From the NCBI RefSeq assembly GCF_903181435.1, contig NZ_CAEUHO010000004.1, positions 682,001-746,000 on the forward strand: a stretch of 64,000 nucleotides of DNA. The letters are read 5' to 3'. The translations under genes were made by a program, and so were the position numbers. The notes under the pieces are model-generated. The model had not been told where the DNA came from. It saw nothing but the letters and a program-made list of their open reading frames with translations, and did not search any database. The DNA is from Bacteroides acidifaciens (GTDB lineage Bacteria; Bacteroidota; Bacteroidia; Bacteroidales; Bacteroidaceae). Position 1 is the first letter of the stretch, and each line of letters opens with the position of its first letter. Shown piece by piece: positions 48,846 through 58,732 of this stretch.

Positions 48846-49709
48846 TTAGTAGGCTCTTACCGATGATGGTAAGACGCTTGCTCCTTTTTTATTTCGGATA
48901 CGGTATAGGTCTTTCACAAATCCTACCATGAATACATGGGAGTAGGTGTGTGTCTTGATATTATTTACTTTGTATTGCTGCAAATCGGCCAGATAGCTGA
49001 AACGCATTTTGGTATATCCTATCGGCAGGTCGACGGAAAGCATCTGGCGGAGTGAAGGCTGGTTGTGCAGGGAAGTGAATTTTATCACTCCGCTCGAGTT
49101 GCCCAAGGAGAATATCTCATAATAGGATTGTCCGTAGTGTGGTGAGAAAAGCATTCCCATTACAGGCAAATTGACCTGATAACGCAACACCATCGGATAT
49201 CGTTTGATTTTCAGATGCCAGATTGCCATTCCCGAAGCGTCCAGGTTGACGTAAGCTCTTGCGGAAGCGGGATTGTTGGTGTTTCGAAGGTTGTAAACAA
49301 AGCCACCGTTAGCGTCTATCAATCCACCTGCCAGTAACTTGAAGTTCTCCGTCAGCCGGAACTGGTAGTGAAGACCGTAATTCCAGTTGACCAGACCGGA
49401 GAATGTATTATTGTTGTCGGCACGGTTGTGCGTATAACCGATGTCTGCCTGGAAGAAATTCTGCACGGAAATATTCCCGTCGAACAGTTTGGTCATCCGA
49501 ATTGTTTCGCGGGAAACACGGAAGTCGATTCCTTTGTATTCCTGAGGCGAAAGATAGGTATCGAATACGTTGGTAAATCCGATACCGTACATGGTGGCAC
49601 GTGTTACATAGCGATGGGTTTGCAGGCTGTCGGTCTGCGCTTGTAATTTGGTGCAGAGGGCGAACAGGATGCATCCTGTCAGCCCCCAGTATATTAGTTT
49701 TTTCTTCAT
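48846..49709 (-). CDS. DUF3316 exported beta-rich protein
   Basis: A 287-residue protein with a signal peptide (TKLQAQTDS). The mature portion has many short amphipathic strands (YVTRATMYGIGFTNVFDTYL, FKLLAGGLIDANGGFVYNL), consistent with a small outer-membrane barrel of the DUF3316 type common in Bacteroides. Function unknown. Its start codon overlaps the parC stop (TGATG), so it is translated by coupling to a topoisomerase gene, an odd partner for an envelope protein. The overlap is conserved in Bacteroides as far as I recall, without a known functional link. Confidence 0.8.
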   Translation of the reverse strand: MKKKLIYWGLTGCILFALCTKLQAQTDSLQTHRYVTRATMYGIGFTNVFDTYLSPQEYKGIDFRVSRETIRMTKLFDGNISVQNFFQADIGYTHNRADNNNTFSGLVNWNYGLHYQFRLTENFKLLAGGLIDANGGFVYNLRNTNNPASARAYVNLDASGMAIWHLKIKRYPMVLRYQVNLPVMGMLFSPHYGQSYYEIFSLGNSSGVIKFTSLHNQPSLRQMLSVDLPIGYTKMRFSYLADLQQYKVNNIKTHTYSHVFMVGFVKDLYRIRNKKGASVLPSSVRAY

Positions 49710-52354
49710 CAGAATAACTTCATCTGCCCGGTGATTTCGTCAATAATATCTCCTTCACTCTTGCCGTTGTCCGGGTCCAGATTCTCCGGTTCTTCTTCCG
49801 GTTCGTCCTGCGTTTGCTGTTCGGGTTCGGGGAAACGGGTCGGCTCAAGTTCGTTAATCGTCTCAACCGTGTAGGTGGTGATACGTTTGCCTTTTGCTTT
49901 GAACCCTTTGACAGCGATAAATTCATCCGCATCAATTTCCAACGGGTCGCGGAAACTGTCGTGTCCGCCGAATACAACTTCCAGGCGCGGGTAGTATTCG
50001 TCGGTCAGTAAGATGAGACGGTTGTTTTTGTTCTCGCCCAAGTAGTTCTGTTTGCGGTTGGAACCTTCAAAACAGAAACGTTTCAGGTACGGATAATTTT
50101 GTTGGTCGGCATCATAAAGCGCGGCAGTCCATATCTTGTGGGGGTCGAACTTCTCGACGATGCTTACATTATCTTCATAGTGGTTGCTCAGGTCGAAGTT
50201 GCTGTTGTAGAAGTCACCGTTGTTCAGAACGACCAGTATGGTGTCTTCACTCTGGAACTCGCCCAGATATTCGCCCCGGCCGTCATAGTTGAGGCGGAGA
50301 ATGTCACGGTCGAACCATACCTTACGCCCGCCGAGGGTCGAACCGCCTTTCTGTTTCAGGGTAATTTTGTGTATCGGCAGACGGGTGAGGATGATACCGC
50401 GTGCCTGTCGGCCTTTAATGCCCACTTCGCTGAAGTCTTGCTCGAAGATGATGCGGCGTACGCGTGGGTTAGGTTTCAACGTAACCTTGATGATTTCGGC
50501 TTCCCCGTTCGGATTGGCACTGAAATAGGTGATACGTGAATCGGGGGTACCTTGGGTGACGTCATATTCACGGTCACGGACTACGGAAGTCACGGCGAAA
50601 CGTTTGACATAGGTCGTTCCCTCTTTCCCGTCGCGGTATGCTACGTTGTAAATCGTCCGTTTGTCGTTCTTCTTGAATACGTTGACGTAAAGAACGTTCT
50701 TGCCGACAAACTTCTTGTCGGCAACAGGCGTAACGAGGTACTTGCCGTCGCGGAAGAAGATGATGACATCATCAATATCCGAACAAGAAGCCACAAATTC
50801 GTCCTTCTTCAAGGCTGTTCCGATAAATCCTTCTTCACGGTTGATATAGAGTTTTTCGTTCGCTTCCACTACTTTGGCGGCTTCGATGGTGTCGAAGTTG
50901 CGCAGTTCCGTGCGGCGCGGGAAGTTCTTGCCGTATTTGTTCTTCAACATCAGATACCAGTTGACGGTATAATCTACGATATGAGCCAGATGGTCGTCAA
51001 TTTCGGCGATGTCCTCTTTCATCCGGGCGATGAGTTCGTCCGCTTTGTCCGAGTTGAATTTCAGGATACGTCCCATTTTGATTTCCATCAGTTTGAGAAT
51101 ATCCTCTTTGGTCACTTCGCGGATAAATGTCGGATAATAGGGTGTCAGGCGTTCGTCGATATGTGCGCAGGCTGCGTCCATATCTTTGGATTGCTCGAAC
51201 TCTTTGTCCTTATAGATACGTTCTTCGATAAATATCTTCTCGAGAGAAGAGAAGTGCAGTGCTTCCAGTATTTCACCTTTCTTGATTTCCAGTTCTTGTT
51301 TCAGCAAGTCCATCGTGTTGTCTGCCGACTTTTTCAGGACTTTACTGACAGTGAGGAAGTGCGGTTTGCTATCGTCGATAACACAGCAGTTGGGCGAAAT
51401 GCTCACTTCGCAGTCAGTGAAAGCATAGAGGGCGTCTATCGTTTTGTCCGATGACGTGCCGGGTGCCAGGTGCACTAATATTTCTACGTTGGCAGCCGTG
51501 TTGTCGTCTACCTTGCGAATCTTGATTTTTCCTTTGTCGACAGCTTTCAGGATGGAGTCGATGACGGATGAAGTGGTCTTACCGTAAGGAATCTCCGTGA
51601 TGGCAAGTGTCTTGTTGTCGAGCTTGTTGATTTTAGCGCGTACTTTCACTGCTCCGCCGCGTTCGCCGTCATTGTATTTGGCTACGTCGATGGAACCGCC
51701 CGTCTGGAAGTCGGGATAGAGTTGGAACTCTTCGCCGCGCAGGTAACTGATAGAAGCGTCACAAAGTTCGTTGAAGTTGTGCGGCAGAATCTTGGAAGAA
51801 AGTCCTACGGCGATACCTTCCACGCCCTGTGCTAGTAATAATGGGAATTTCACGGGAAGAGTGACCGGTTCCTTGTTTCGTCCGTCATAGGATAGCTTCC
51901 ATTCGGTAGTTTTGGGATTGAAAACAACATCCAAAGCAAACTTGGAAAGGCGCGCTTCGATATAACGGGGAGCGGCAGCACCGTCTCCGGTAAGGATATT
52001 ACCCCAGTTACCTTGGCAGTCGATTAACAAATCTTTCTGTCCGAGCTGCACCAGGGCGTCTCCGATTGAAGCGTCACCATGCGGATGGAACTGCATGGTG
52101 TGTCCCACAATGTTGGCAACTTTGTTATATCGTCCGTCGTCCAGACGCTTCATGGAATGCAGGATACGTCGCTGGACAGGTTTTAAACCGTCATTAATAT
52201 GGGGGACGGCACGCTCGAGAATCACATACGAAGCATAGTCCAGAAACCAGTTCTGGTACATGCCTGTCAGTTGATGTTTTACGTTTTCGTCCCGCGCGTC
52301 CGCCGGTTTGTAGTCTGAATGTCCTTCTGGTATCTCGTTAATTTCGTCACTCAT
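49709..52354 (-). CDS. parC: DNA topoisomerase IV subunit A
   Basis: An 881-residue type IIA topoisomerase A subunit. It opens with the breakage-reunion domain: VILERAVPHINDGLKPVQRR, then MQFHPHGDASIGDALV, and the active-site Tyr131 in APRYIEARLS. After the coiled-coil (about 370-480) the C-terminal beta-pinwheel is short and ends with an acidic tail. The absence of a QRRGGKG GyrA-box marks ParC over GyrA. It decatenates daughter chromosomes with ParE. The positions equivalent to quinolone-contact Ser and Glu of E. coli ParC are Ala95 and Asp99. ParE is not in the window. Operon-like with DUF3316 and S41 downstream. Confidence 0.92.
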   Translation of the reverse strand: MSDEINEIPEGHSDYKPADARDENVKHQLTGMYQNWFLDYASYVILERAVPHINDGLKPVQRRILHSMKRLDDGRYNKVANIVGHTMQFHPHGDASIGDALVQLGQKDLLIDCQGNWGNILTGDGAAAPRYIEARLSKFALDVVFNPKTTEWKLSYDGRNKEPVTLPVKFPLLLAQGVEGIAVGLSSKILPHNFNELCDASISYLRGEEFQLYPDFQTGGSIDVAKYNDGERGGAVKVRAKINKLDNKTLAITEIPYGKTTSSVIDSILKAVDKGKIKIRKVDDNTAANVEILVHLAPGTSSDKTIDALYAFTDCEVSISPNCCVIDDSKPHFLTVSKVLKKSADNTMDLLKQELEIKKGEILEALHFSSLEKIFIEERIYKDKEFEQSKDMDAACAHIDERLTPYYPTFIREVTKEDILKLMEIKMGRILKFNSDKADELIARMKEDIAEIDDHLAHIVDYTVNWYLMLKNKYGKNFPRRTELRNFDTIEAAKVVEANEKLYINREEGFIGTALKKDEFVASCSDIDDVIIFFRDGKYLVTPVADKKFVGKNVLYVNVFKKNDKRTIYNVAYRDGKEGTTYVKRFAVTSVVRDREYDVTQGTPDSRITYFSANPNGEAEIIKVTLKPNPRVRRIIFEQDFSEVGIKGRQARGIILTRLPIHKITLKQKGGSTLGGRKVWFDRDILRLNYDGRGEYLGEFQSEDTILVVLNNGDFYNSNFDLSNHYEDNVSIVEKFDPHKIWTAALYDADQQNYPYLKRFCFEGSNRKQNYLGENKNNRLILLTDEYYPRLEVVFGGHDSFRDPLEIDADEFIAVKGFKAKGKRITTYTVETINELEPTRFPEPEQQTQDEPEEEPENLDPDNGKSEGDIIDEITGQMKLF

Positions 52355-52446
52355 AAATTCGTATATATACTATAATTTTATGCATACGCAGGCAAAAATA
52401 CAAAAATAAACGAGATTTAGGAAAAGAAAGAGCGAGATTCCTTGTG

Positions 52447-55400
52447 TTAAAAGGATGTAATTTCTTGATTTCTTTCAACATACTCTGTTGGGGAGCAGCC
52501 ATAAATTGCCTTGAAGCAACTACAGAAATAAGAATGACTGTTGAAACCAACTAAAGTCGAGACTTCTGAAATGGTAATTTTCTTTTCTATTAACAGGCGT
52601 GCTGCCATTTGTAAACGTGACCGTCGCATGAATTCGGTGGGAGAGAAGTTAGTCAGTTGTTTGATTTTATAGTAGAGGTTGGTCTTGCTCATTCCAATTT
52701 CATTACAGAATTTTTCAATGTTCAGTTCTGGATTCGACATATTTTCTTCCATGACGGCATATAGCTTTTGTAAAAAGCGGTCGTCAGCCGAAGTTATATT
52801 GGCGCCGATATCATGTGTGTTGAAGTTTTTGCTATATATTTCTTTTAATTTATCTCTGGAAGTGAGCAGGTTTGTAATGCGAACTTTCAGATGCGTCATG
52901 TTGAATGGTTTGGTGATATAATCGTCGGCTCCTATTTTTAAGCCTTCTTCTACTTGCAAAACAGTAGTCCGCGCGGTGAGCAAAATGACGGGAATATGCC
53001 CGGTACGTAAGTCTCCTTTTATGATACGGCATAACTGAATACCGTCTGTTCTAGGCATCATGATATCACTGACTATCAAATCAGGCATATAGCTGAATGA
53101 TTTTATTTTGGCTTCTTCACCATCGGCGGCCTCTATGACATTATAGAACTTTGATAAGTTCTGTTTTATGTAGTGACGTAATTCTTTGTTGTCTTCCACG
53201 ATTAATATCGTATACTTCTTGTTCGTAACTTGTTCCTCTGTTTCATTGAATTGTTCGTTGGAGTAAAATTCATTTAATGATAAATTAATGTAACGTGTGA
53301 TGTCTTCACTGTCCTTGTAGTTTTCAATAATCTCATCTGTGGACAAATGAGCATTTCCAGTTGGTAATTCAACGAAGAAGGTACTTCCTTTTCCTTGGAC
53401 GCTTTCTACATAAATACGTCCCTTATGCATTTCTACAATAGCTTTTGTAAGATATAACCCGATACCGGTTCCAGGAGTGGACGAATCTGACTCGTTGACT
53501 TGATAGAAAGGGTCAAAGATGGCGTTTAACTTGTTTTGTGGAATGCCGATGCCTGTATCTTTTATAGTCAATAAGATTGATTGTCCGGTTGTTTCATTAT
53601 AAACGGTTCCTATATCTATTCTTCCACTATCAGGGGTATTCTTTATGGCATTTGACAGTAGATTGAACAAGACTTTTTCCATTAGTCCGCGGTCATACCA
53701 TAGGTTGATAGGTGCATCCGGTAGATTATAACAAAGAGTAATACCTTTGGAGTGTGTGAGTTCCTGAAAAGCCAGTACAATTTCTTCTATGAACTTGGAG
53801 AAGTTGCCTTCTGCCGCTCTTAGACTCATCTTGCCGGCTTCTTTTTTCCTGAAATCCATAAGCTGGTTAATCAGGAATAGGAGACGTTTGGAATTGCTGT
53901 ACATCAGTTCCAAAGGTTTCTTTACAGTAGAGGATAAATCCGGACGGTTTAATAATTCCTCTAAAGGGGCAATGATTAGAGTCAAAGGTGTGCGTAACTC
54001 GTGAGAGAAATTTGTGAATAAGTTGATGCGGTCATTATGCAATTTCTCGGAGTTTTCCTGCTCCATTTGCTTTATATGTACGTCATTCGTTAATTTTATT
54101 CTTACTTTTAAATAATGCAGGTATGAAACGATGATGCCTAATAAGATAAGAATATAGATACCTATCGCCCACCAGGTTTTCCAAGGTGGCGGTAATACTT
54201 CCAGCCGGACGCTGACTCCTTCTTCATTCCATACGTTATCGTTGTTGCAGGCTTTTACATGAAAAGTATATTTTCCTGCGGGCAGGTTGGTGTAATGCGC
54301 CATTGTCCGGTCACTGACATATATCCAGTCCTTATCGAACCCTTCCATGTAGTATGCATATTGGTTCTGGTCGGAACGTATAAAATTCAGGGCGCGATAG
54401 TCGAATGTAATATTAGATTCATTATAATCTACTACAATTGCATCTTTGTGAATATTCAACTGCTTTAGTGGAATTCTCTTGTTATTGATTGAGATGTTTT
54501 TTATTACAACAGGCGGGATGTTGGTATTTGTGCTCCGGTGGGAAGGATTGAAAGACACGATACCGATATCACCTCCGAAATAGCAGATAGAGTCTGTGCG
54601 CAGGCAGGAGCGTAATGCGAATTCATTGACTTGGAATCCTGTGAAGTTACTGATACTTTTTTCTTCCGGAGTAATCTTGGCTACAGAAGAAAAGGTCGAG
54701 GCCCAGATATTCCCGTTTGCATCTCCGGTGATGGCACAAATAGTGTTTGATTTTAAGCCATCGTCAATGGTATATTGGTGGGCGACTTTCTTGTCGCTTG
54801 TCAGCCCGATAATACCTTGTCTGGCTGTTGCTACCCAAATTTGGTTGTTGATGTCACGATATAACTGGTTGACACAGATATTTAATCCGTTTTTGTCCGT
54901 ATGTAGAAAAGAAGAACAGTCGCGGGTCTGGAAGTTGTAGCGGTAGATTCCATGTGAATTACTTCCTAATAAGAAATAGCCGTTCTCGTCTTCTAAAATA
55001 GAACAAATATTACTGAATGTGATTTCTTTACCGGAAGGCAGATAGAAACAGGTTTGTATCTGTCCGTCTGCGGAAATGTAGACCAGCCCTCTTGTACCGG
55101 AAATACCTAATAAGATGTTACCTTTGGAGTCGGGATGAATAGTGATGATAGAAGAGCCGCCGGGTAGTGTAACAGTACGAAGTATTTTTCTTTGTCGAAT
55201 ATCGAAAAGAGAGAGTTTCCCGCTGTTTGTTCCTATGTATAATATGGAACCGTTGTTATATAGACAGGTCACAATATTGGAACGGAAATCAAAATCTCCT
55301 TCTTTATTGTTGATATTGTATCTTGTATATTCTTTTCTTGATATATCATAATGAAGGAGACCGCCGCCTTCGAGCCCTATCCATATCCCATTATTATCAT

Positions 55401-56499
55401 TGGCTAGTGGACCTACAATACCGAGTAGTCTTTTTCCTTCAAAGGTAGGAGTGTAGAATTGGAAAAAGTTATTGTTTTGCAGATTGAAGTAGTTGACACC
55501 ACCTGCCCAGGTACCTAACCAAATCGTATTGTCTTTATCGCAATAAGCGGAGTGTATGGAAAAGTGAGACAGCCCGTTTTGATTATCGGATTTTTGTTGA
55601 TAGGTTATGAACGTTTTTTTCAGAGGATTGAAGATGTTAATTCCGTTGAATGTTCCGATTATAATATCGCCATCATGGTCTTCGGTAATACATCTGATAG
55701 AATTATTACTTATACTGTTAGGATTATAGGTTTGATTTGCATAATGTGCTTTAATATCCAATTGGTGATCTAATACAAACAAACCATTTTCGGCTGTACC
55801 GATATATATGGAACTATCTGTACCTTTATACAATATTTTAATTCCGGAGATCATCTGTTTATCGGGTAGTGGGATAAACTTATTTTGTGAAGGATTGAAA
55901 AGCAGCAATTCGCTGTCAGTACCGACCAGATAATTGTTGTTGGCATCCAGATCGATAATTGTATTGATTCGGAAGCTTTTTGTTGAGTCCGGAGAATAGT
56001 GGGTAAAGTTTCGGTGCTCAGGGTCAAACAGGTTTAACCCGTTATCTGTGCATATCCAGACTTTCTCTTTAGGGTCTATATAGACCCTGCGAATAATACT
56101 TGAACTAAGAGATTGTTTATCGTCTTCTTTAGCGTAAAACTGTTCAAATTCTTCGGTTTCTGAAGAGTAGCGGTTGAGCCCGTACAATGTACCAATCCAT
56201 AATGCTCCTTTTTTGTCTTTTCCTACCGATATTACATAGTTGTTTGATAAGGAAAGGGAATCATTTGCCCGGTTTTGAAAGACATCTATCGAGTATCCGT
56301 CGTATCGTGCCATACCGTCTCTGGTGGCAAACCAAATATAACCTTGGTCATCCTGAATAATATCGAGTACGCTCATTTGGGGCAAGCCCTGGCGTGTTGT
56401 CAGGGATTCGAATGATACATTCTCAGCGTATACAGCTTTTGTATATGCAATGAGTAATATAATAAGTAGAATATGAAAAGCAGATGAATGATGACGCAT
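52447..56499 (-). CDS. Hybrid two-component system sensor/regulator (HTCS)
   Basis: A one-protein phosphorelay of about 1350 residues. A signal peptide (AYTKAVYAEN) leads to a periplasmic two-bladed beta-propeller sensor (about 30-690, repeats such as GYIWFATRDGMARYDG and TIWLGTWAGGVNYF), a Y_Y_Y domain (about 695-760), one transmembrane segment (WAIGIYILILLGIIVSYL), HisKA with the phospho-His in FSHELRTPLTL, HATPase, a receiver domain with the phospho-Asp in LIVSDIMMPRTDG, and a C-terminal AraC HTH (about 1255-1350). It should sense a hexosamine glycan fragment and activate the operon upstream. ATG 56499 gives the best signal peptide; a longer start at 56580 would overlap the previous gene by 14 nt. 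Confidence 0.95.
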   Translation of the reverse strand: MRHHSSAFHILLIILLIAYTKAVYAENVSFESLTTRQGLPQMSVLDIIQDDQGYIWFATRDGMARYDGYSIDVFQNRANDSLSLSNNYVISVGKDKKGALWIGTLYGLNRYSSETEEFEQFYAKEDDKQSLSSSIIRRVYIDPKEKVWICTDNGLNLFDPEHRNFTHYSPDSTKSFRINTIIDLDANNNYLVGTDSELLLFNPSQNKFIPLPDKQMISGIKILYKGTDSSIYIGTAENGLFVLDHQLDIKAHYANQTYNPNSISNNSIRCITEDHDGDIIIGTFNGINIFNPLKKTFITYQQKSDNQNGLSHFSIHSAYCDKDNTIWLGTWAGGVNYFNLQNNNFFQFYTPTFEGKRLLGIVGPLANDNNGIWIGLEGGGLLHYDISRKEYTRYNINNKEGDFDFRSNIVTCLYNNGSILYIGTNSGKLSLFDIRQRKILRTVTLPGGSSIITIHPDSKGNILLGISGTRGLVYISADGQIQTCFYLPSGKEITFSNICSILEDENGYFLLGSNSHGIYRYNFQTRDCSSFLHTDKNGLNICVNQLYRDINNQIWVATARQGIIGLTSDKKVAHQYTIDDGLKSNTICAITGDANGNIWASTFSSVAKITPEEKSISNFTGFQVNEFALRSCLRTDSICYFGGDIGIVSFNPSHRSTNTNIPPVVIKNISINNKRIPLKQLNIHKDAIVVDYNESNITFDYRALNFIRSDQNQYAYYMEGFDKDWIYVSDRTMAHYTNLPAGKYTFHVKACNNDNVWNEEGVSVRLEVLPPPWKTWWAIGIYILILLGIIVSYLHYLKVRIKLTNDVHIKQMEQENSEKLHNDRINLFTNFSHELRTPLTLIIAPLEELLNRPDLSSTVKKPLELMYSNSKRLLFLINQLMDFRKKEAGKMSLRAAEGNFSKFIEEIVLAFQELTHSKGITLCYNLPDAPINLWYDRGLMEKVLFNLLSNAIKNTPDSGRIDIGTVYNETTGQSILLTIKDTGIGIPQNKLNAIFDPFYQVNESDSSTPGTGIGLYLTKAIVEMHKGRIYVESVQGKGSTFFVELPTGNAHLSTDEIIENYKDSEDITRYINLSLNEFYSNEQFNETEEQVTNKKYTILIVEDNKELRHYIKQNLSKFYNVIEAADGEEAKIKSFSYMPDLIVSDIMMPRTDGIQLCRIIKGDLRTGHIPVILLTARTTVLQVEEGLKIGADDYITKPFNMTHLKVRITNLLTSRDKLKEIYSKNFNTHDIGANITSADDRFLQKLYAVMEENMSNPELNIEKFCNEIGMSKTNLYYKIKQLTNFSPTEFMRRSRLQMAARLLIEKKITISEVSTLVGFNSHSYFCSCFKAIYGCSPTEYVERNQEITSF

Positions 56500-56566
56500 A
56501 AACAGTTTGCTATTACCGATACAAATAAAAACAATTATTTTATAACCTGCAAAAATAATGCTGCGT

Positions 56567-57664
56567 TTAAAATGTGTCAAGTGTGTTCTCTAGCATAATT
56601 TCCAGTCCGTCGTATTCAAAAAAGTCCATGCCACGGAAACTTGGATGCTGATTACCACGGGCATAAATATCGGATAGGGTTTCAATCAGGTATTTCCAGC
56701 CTTTGGGTTGCAAGGAGGTATTCTCGTTTCCCTCATCACCATAAGTATTTACACTCACTTTGACACATACGCTTACTGCATTCTTGTAAAGTTTATTTGC
56801 ATCCTCAAGTAAGGGAAGACTACGGTTCCATATTACTTCTGCACGATTGTAATAAGCCATGACATGAACGGACTCGCATTGTTGCAAAAACTGTGTTGCA
56901 CTACCATAAGACAAACGACCTTCATCATATTTGGGCTGATATAAAAAAGATACCGATTCTTTGTGCTTAAGGGGGGATAGCTCAAAAGAAGCGCGTTGAA
57001 GTATATTTAGTGTGCGTTTGAGAAGTTGGTCGTTTTCTTTTCCGATGCCATAATGGTTGTTACTGTCCCAATATATGTCTAGTCCTTCCGGAGCCTGTTC
57101 GTTTTCCGACTTAAGGGTATGAGGTTCAAGGTCGGCCATAACGCCATCTAGTTTCTCGGAATTATGGACTGTCTGGTTATACAACTCCAGGTTACCAAGA
57201 TCCTCAAAAAGAAGATCTTGGTTGGTATATAATCGGGGATTGCTTAACAATAAGGCAAACACTTGGATATTGTATGTGTGTAAAAATGAGATGAATGTTC
57301 GCATCCACTGAAAGTTAGCACTTTGTATAGTGCATAAGGTCGATTTGGGGGTAGATAAATAAACTTCGCTGAATCCTGATAAAATGATTCGGGCGGCTAA
57401 CTTTTCGGGTGCATCCAAGTATTTGTCTATTGTTTTAGAATATACATATATACCGTTCCGGCTGGAATTTGTAGGATGAGTAGTGGCTTGGAACTGTTTT
57501 ACTCTCTCCATTGTCGATGATGTGAAATCAGCTTGTTCAATCAAGATTTGATTGTCTGTAACTGAACTTCCCTTACCGGGCTTTTCCTCTGTTTCTTCAT
57601 TCGCCCCGCAAGAGGTGACAAACAGTAAAAGGAATAAAAAGAAGTATGTCCCTATATGTTTCAT
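56567..57664 (-). CDS. Lipoprotein, TIM-barrel-like, DGxxxDxEP motif; paralogue of next gene
   Basis: A 365-residue lipoprotein (lipobox VTSCG, Cys19). No family is certain, but it aligns along its length with the 350-residue protein upstream: SRNGIYVYSKTIDKYLDAP, LAARIILSGFSEVYLS, DGVMADLEPHTL (173-184), YDEGRLSYGSATQFLQQC and MDFFEYDGLEIM. The block DGxxxDxEP, with beta-strand flanks, recalls the catalytic loop of GH18-type hydrolases, where Glu is the acid. The gene overlaps its paralogue by 4 nt (ATGA). In a GH20/nagBA operon, an endo-acting hexosaminidase-like role is a reasonable guess, nothing more. Confidence 0.7.
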   Translation of the reverse strand: MKHIGTYFFLFLLLFVTSCGANEETEEKPGKGSSVTDNQILIEQADFTSSTMERVKQFQATTHPTNSSRNGIYVYSKTIDKYLDAPEKLAARIILSGFSEVYLSTPKSTLCTIQSANFQWMRTFISFLHTYNIQVFALLLSNPRLYTNQDLLFEDLGNLELYNQTVHNSEKLDGVMADLEPHTLKSENEQAPEGLDIYWDSNNHYGIGKENDQLLKRTLNILQRASFELSPLKHKESVSFLYQPKYDEGRLSYGSATQFLQQCESVHVMAYYNRAEVIWNRSLPLLEDANKLYKNAVSVCVKVSVNTYGDEGNENTSLQPKGWKYLIETLSDIYARGNQHPSFRGMDFFEYDGLEIMLENTLDTF

Positions 57665-58713
57665 TGATTAATTCTTTTATTTCCATTGTCTTTCCACATT
57701 ATTTCAAAACCTTGAAACTCAAAAATGTCGATACCTCTGAAAGATACGAACCGAGACGATTCATTCATTAAAAACTGGAGTGCGTTGATCATATAATCCC
57801 AACCATGAGTTTGAAAAGAAGTAATAGGCCCTTCGTCACCGACTGTACCTAGACTTGTTTTGACGCATACACTGACCGTTTTTTCTTTGTCTTCGGCAGC
57901 GGTTAAGATGGGTTTTGCCATTTCAAATACCCGTTCGGCCTTATAGTTATAAGCCATGATGATTAATTGATTACAATATTGCAAGAATTCTTTGGCACCA
58001 CCATGTTTCAGTAATCCGTTGTCCACTCTTGGTTGGAAAAAGAATCCCAATGCTTGGCTCAAGGGAAGTGGTTTCAGTTCCTTTTGTGCCATTTTCATTA
58101 CTTCCACCGTCCGTTTCAATAACAGGTCGTTGTCTTTTCCTATTCCGAAATTGTTTTTAGAATCCCAGTATAGGGTCAATCCTTTGGGATAGTCTATAAA
58201 GCCTTTTTTGAGAATATGGGGTTCCAAGTCTGCCGATACACCGTCAAACCGCTGTTTCTTTTTTACAGAATAGTTATAGTCGTTTACTAATTTACAATCT
58301 TCCAATACACGCATGTCATCAACATATAAGCGGGCACTGCTCAGTCTGAGGGCATGTACTTTCATTCCATATAGATGGGCTTCTTCAATGAACTTCTTCT
58401 GCCATTTTAAGTAATCATCCGATTTTCCTGACAGGGCTTTCTCTGAACCTAAATATACATCTGTAAATCCCAATACTGCCAGGCGGGCTGCCAGTATGTC
58501 CGGTGTCGCCAGATAATCGTTGATACTTCGTTTGGTATAAATATATACTCCGCTTCTGTATCCTTCACCGGTCCTTAATACCTTTTTGAATTCAGCGGCC
58601 CGTTGCAACTGCTTTTCGGTGAGCTCTGCCTTAGAGGTCGGGTCTTCTGTTGCCAATGACAGGCTGCATTGTTGGCAGATAATAAATAATAGTAGTAACA
58701 GTTTGGTTCTCAT
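57661..58713 (-). CDS. Exported TIM-barrel-like protein with DGxxxDxEP motif
   Basis: A 350-residue protein with a signal peptide (CSLSLATED). It is the paralogue of the gene just downstream. Key segments: GVYIYTKRSINDYLATP, AARLAVLGFTDVYLGSEKA, the motif DGVSADLEPHIL (157-168), GFFFQPRVDNGLLKHG and FRGIDIFEFQGFEIMW. Predicted alternating strands and helices fit a TIM barrel. No signature matches a CAZy family I can assert. The start lies 19 nt after the GH20 stop. Tandem duplication of the gene suggests the two copies act on related substrates or at different cell sites (one is a lipoprotein, the other is not clearly so). Confidence 0.7.
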   Translation of the reverse strand: MRTKLLLLLFIICQQCSLSLATEDPTSKAELTEKQLQRAAEFKKVLRTGEGYRSGVYIYTKRSINDYLATPDILAARLAVLGFTDVYLGSEKALSGKSDDYLKWQKKFIEEAHLYGMKVHALRLSSARLYVDDMRVLEDCKLVNDYNYSVKKKQRFDGVSADLEPHILKKGFIDYPKGLTLYWDSKNNFGIGKDNDLLLKRTVEVMKMAQKELKPLPLSQALGFFFQPRVDNGLLKHGGAKEFLQYCNQLIIMAYNYKAERVFEMAKPILTAAEDKEKTVSVCVKTSLGTVGDEGPITSFQTHGWDYMINALQFLMNESSRFVSFRGIDIFEFQGFEIMWKDNGNKRINQ

Positions 58714-58732
58714 AACTCTATTTGTATTAATC

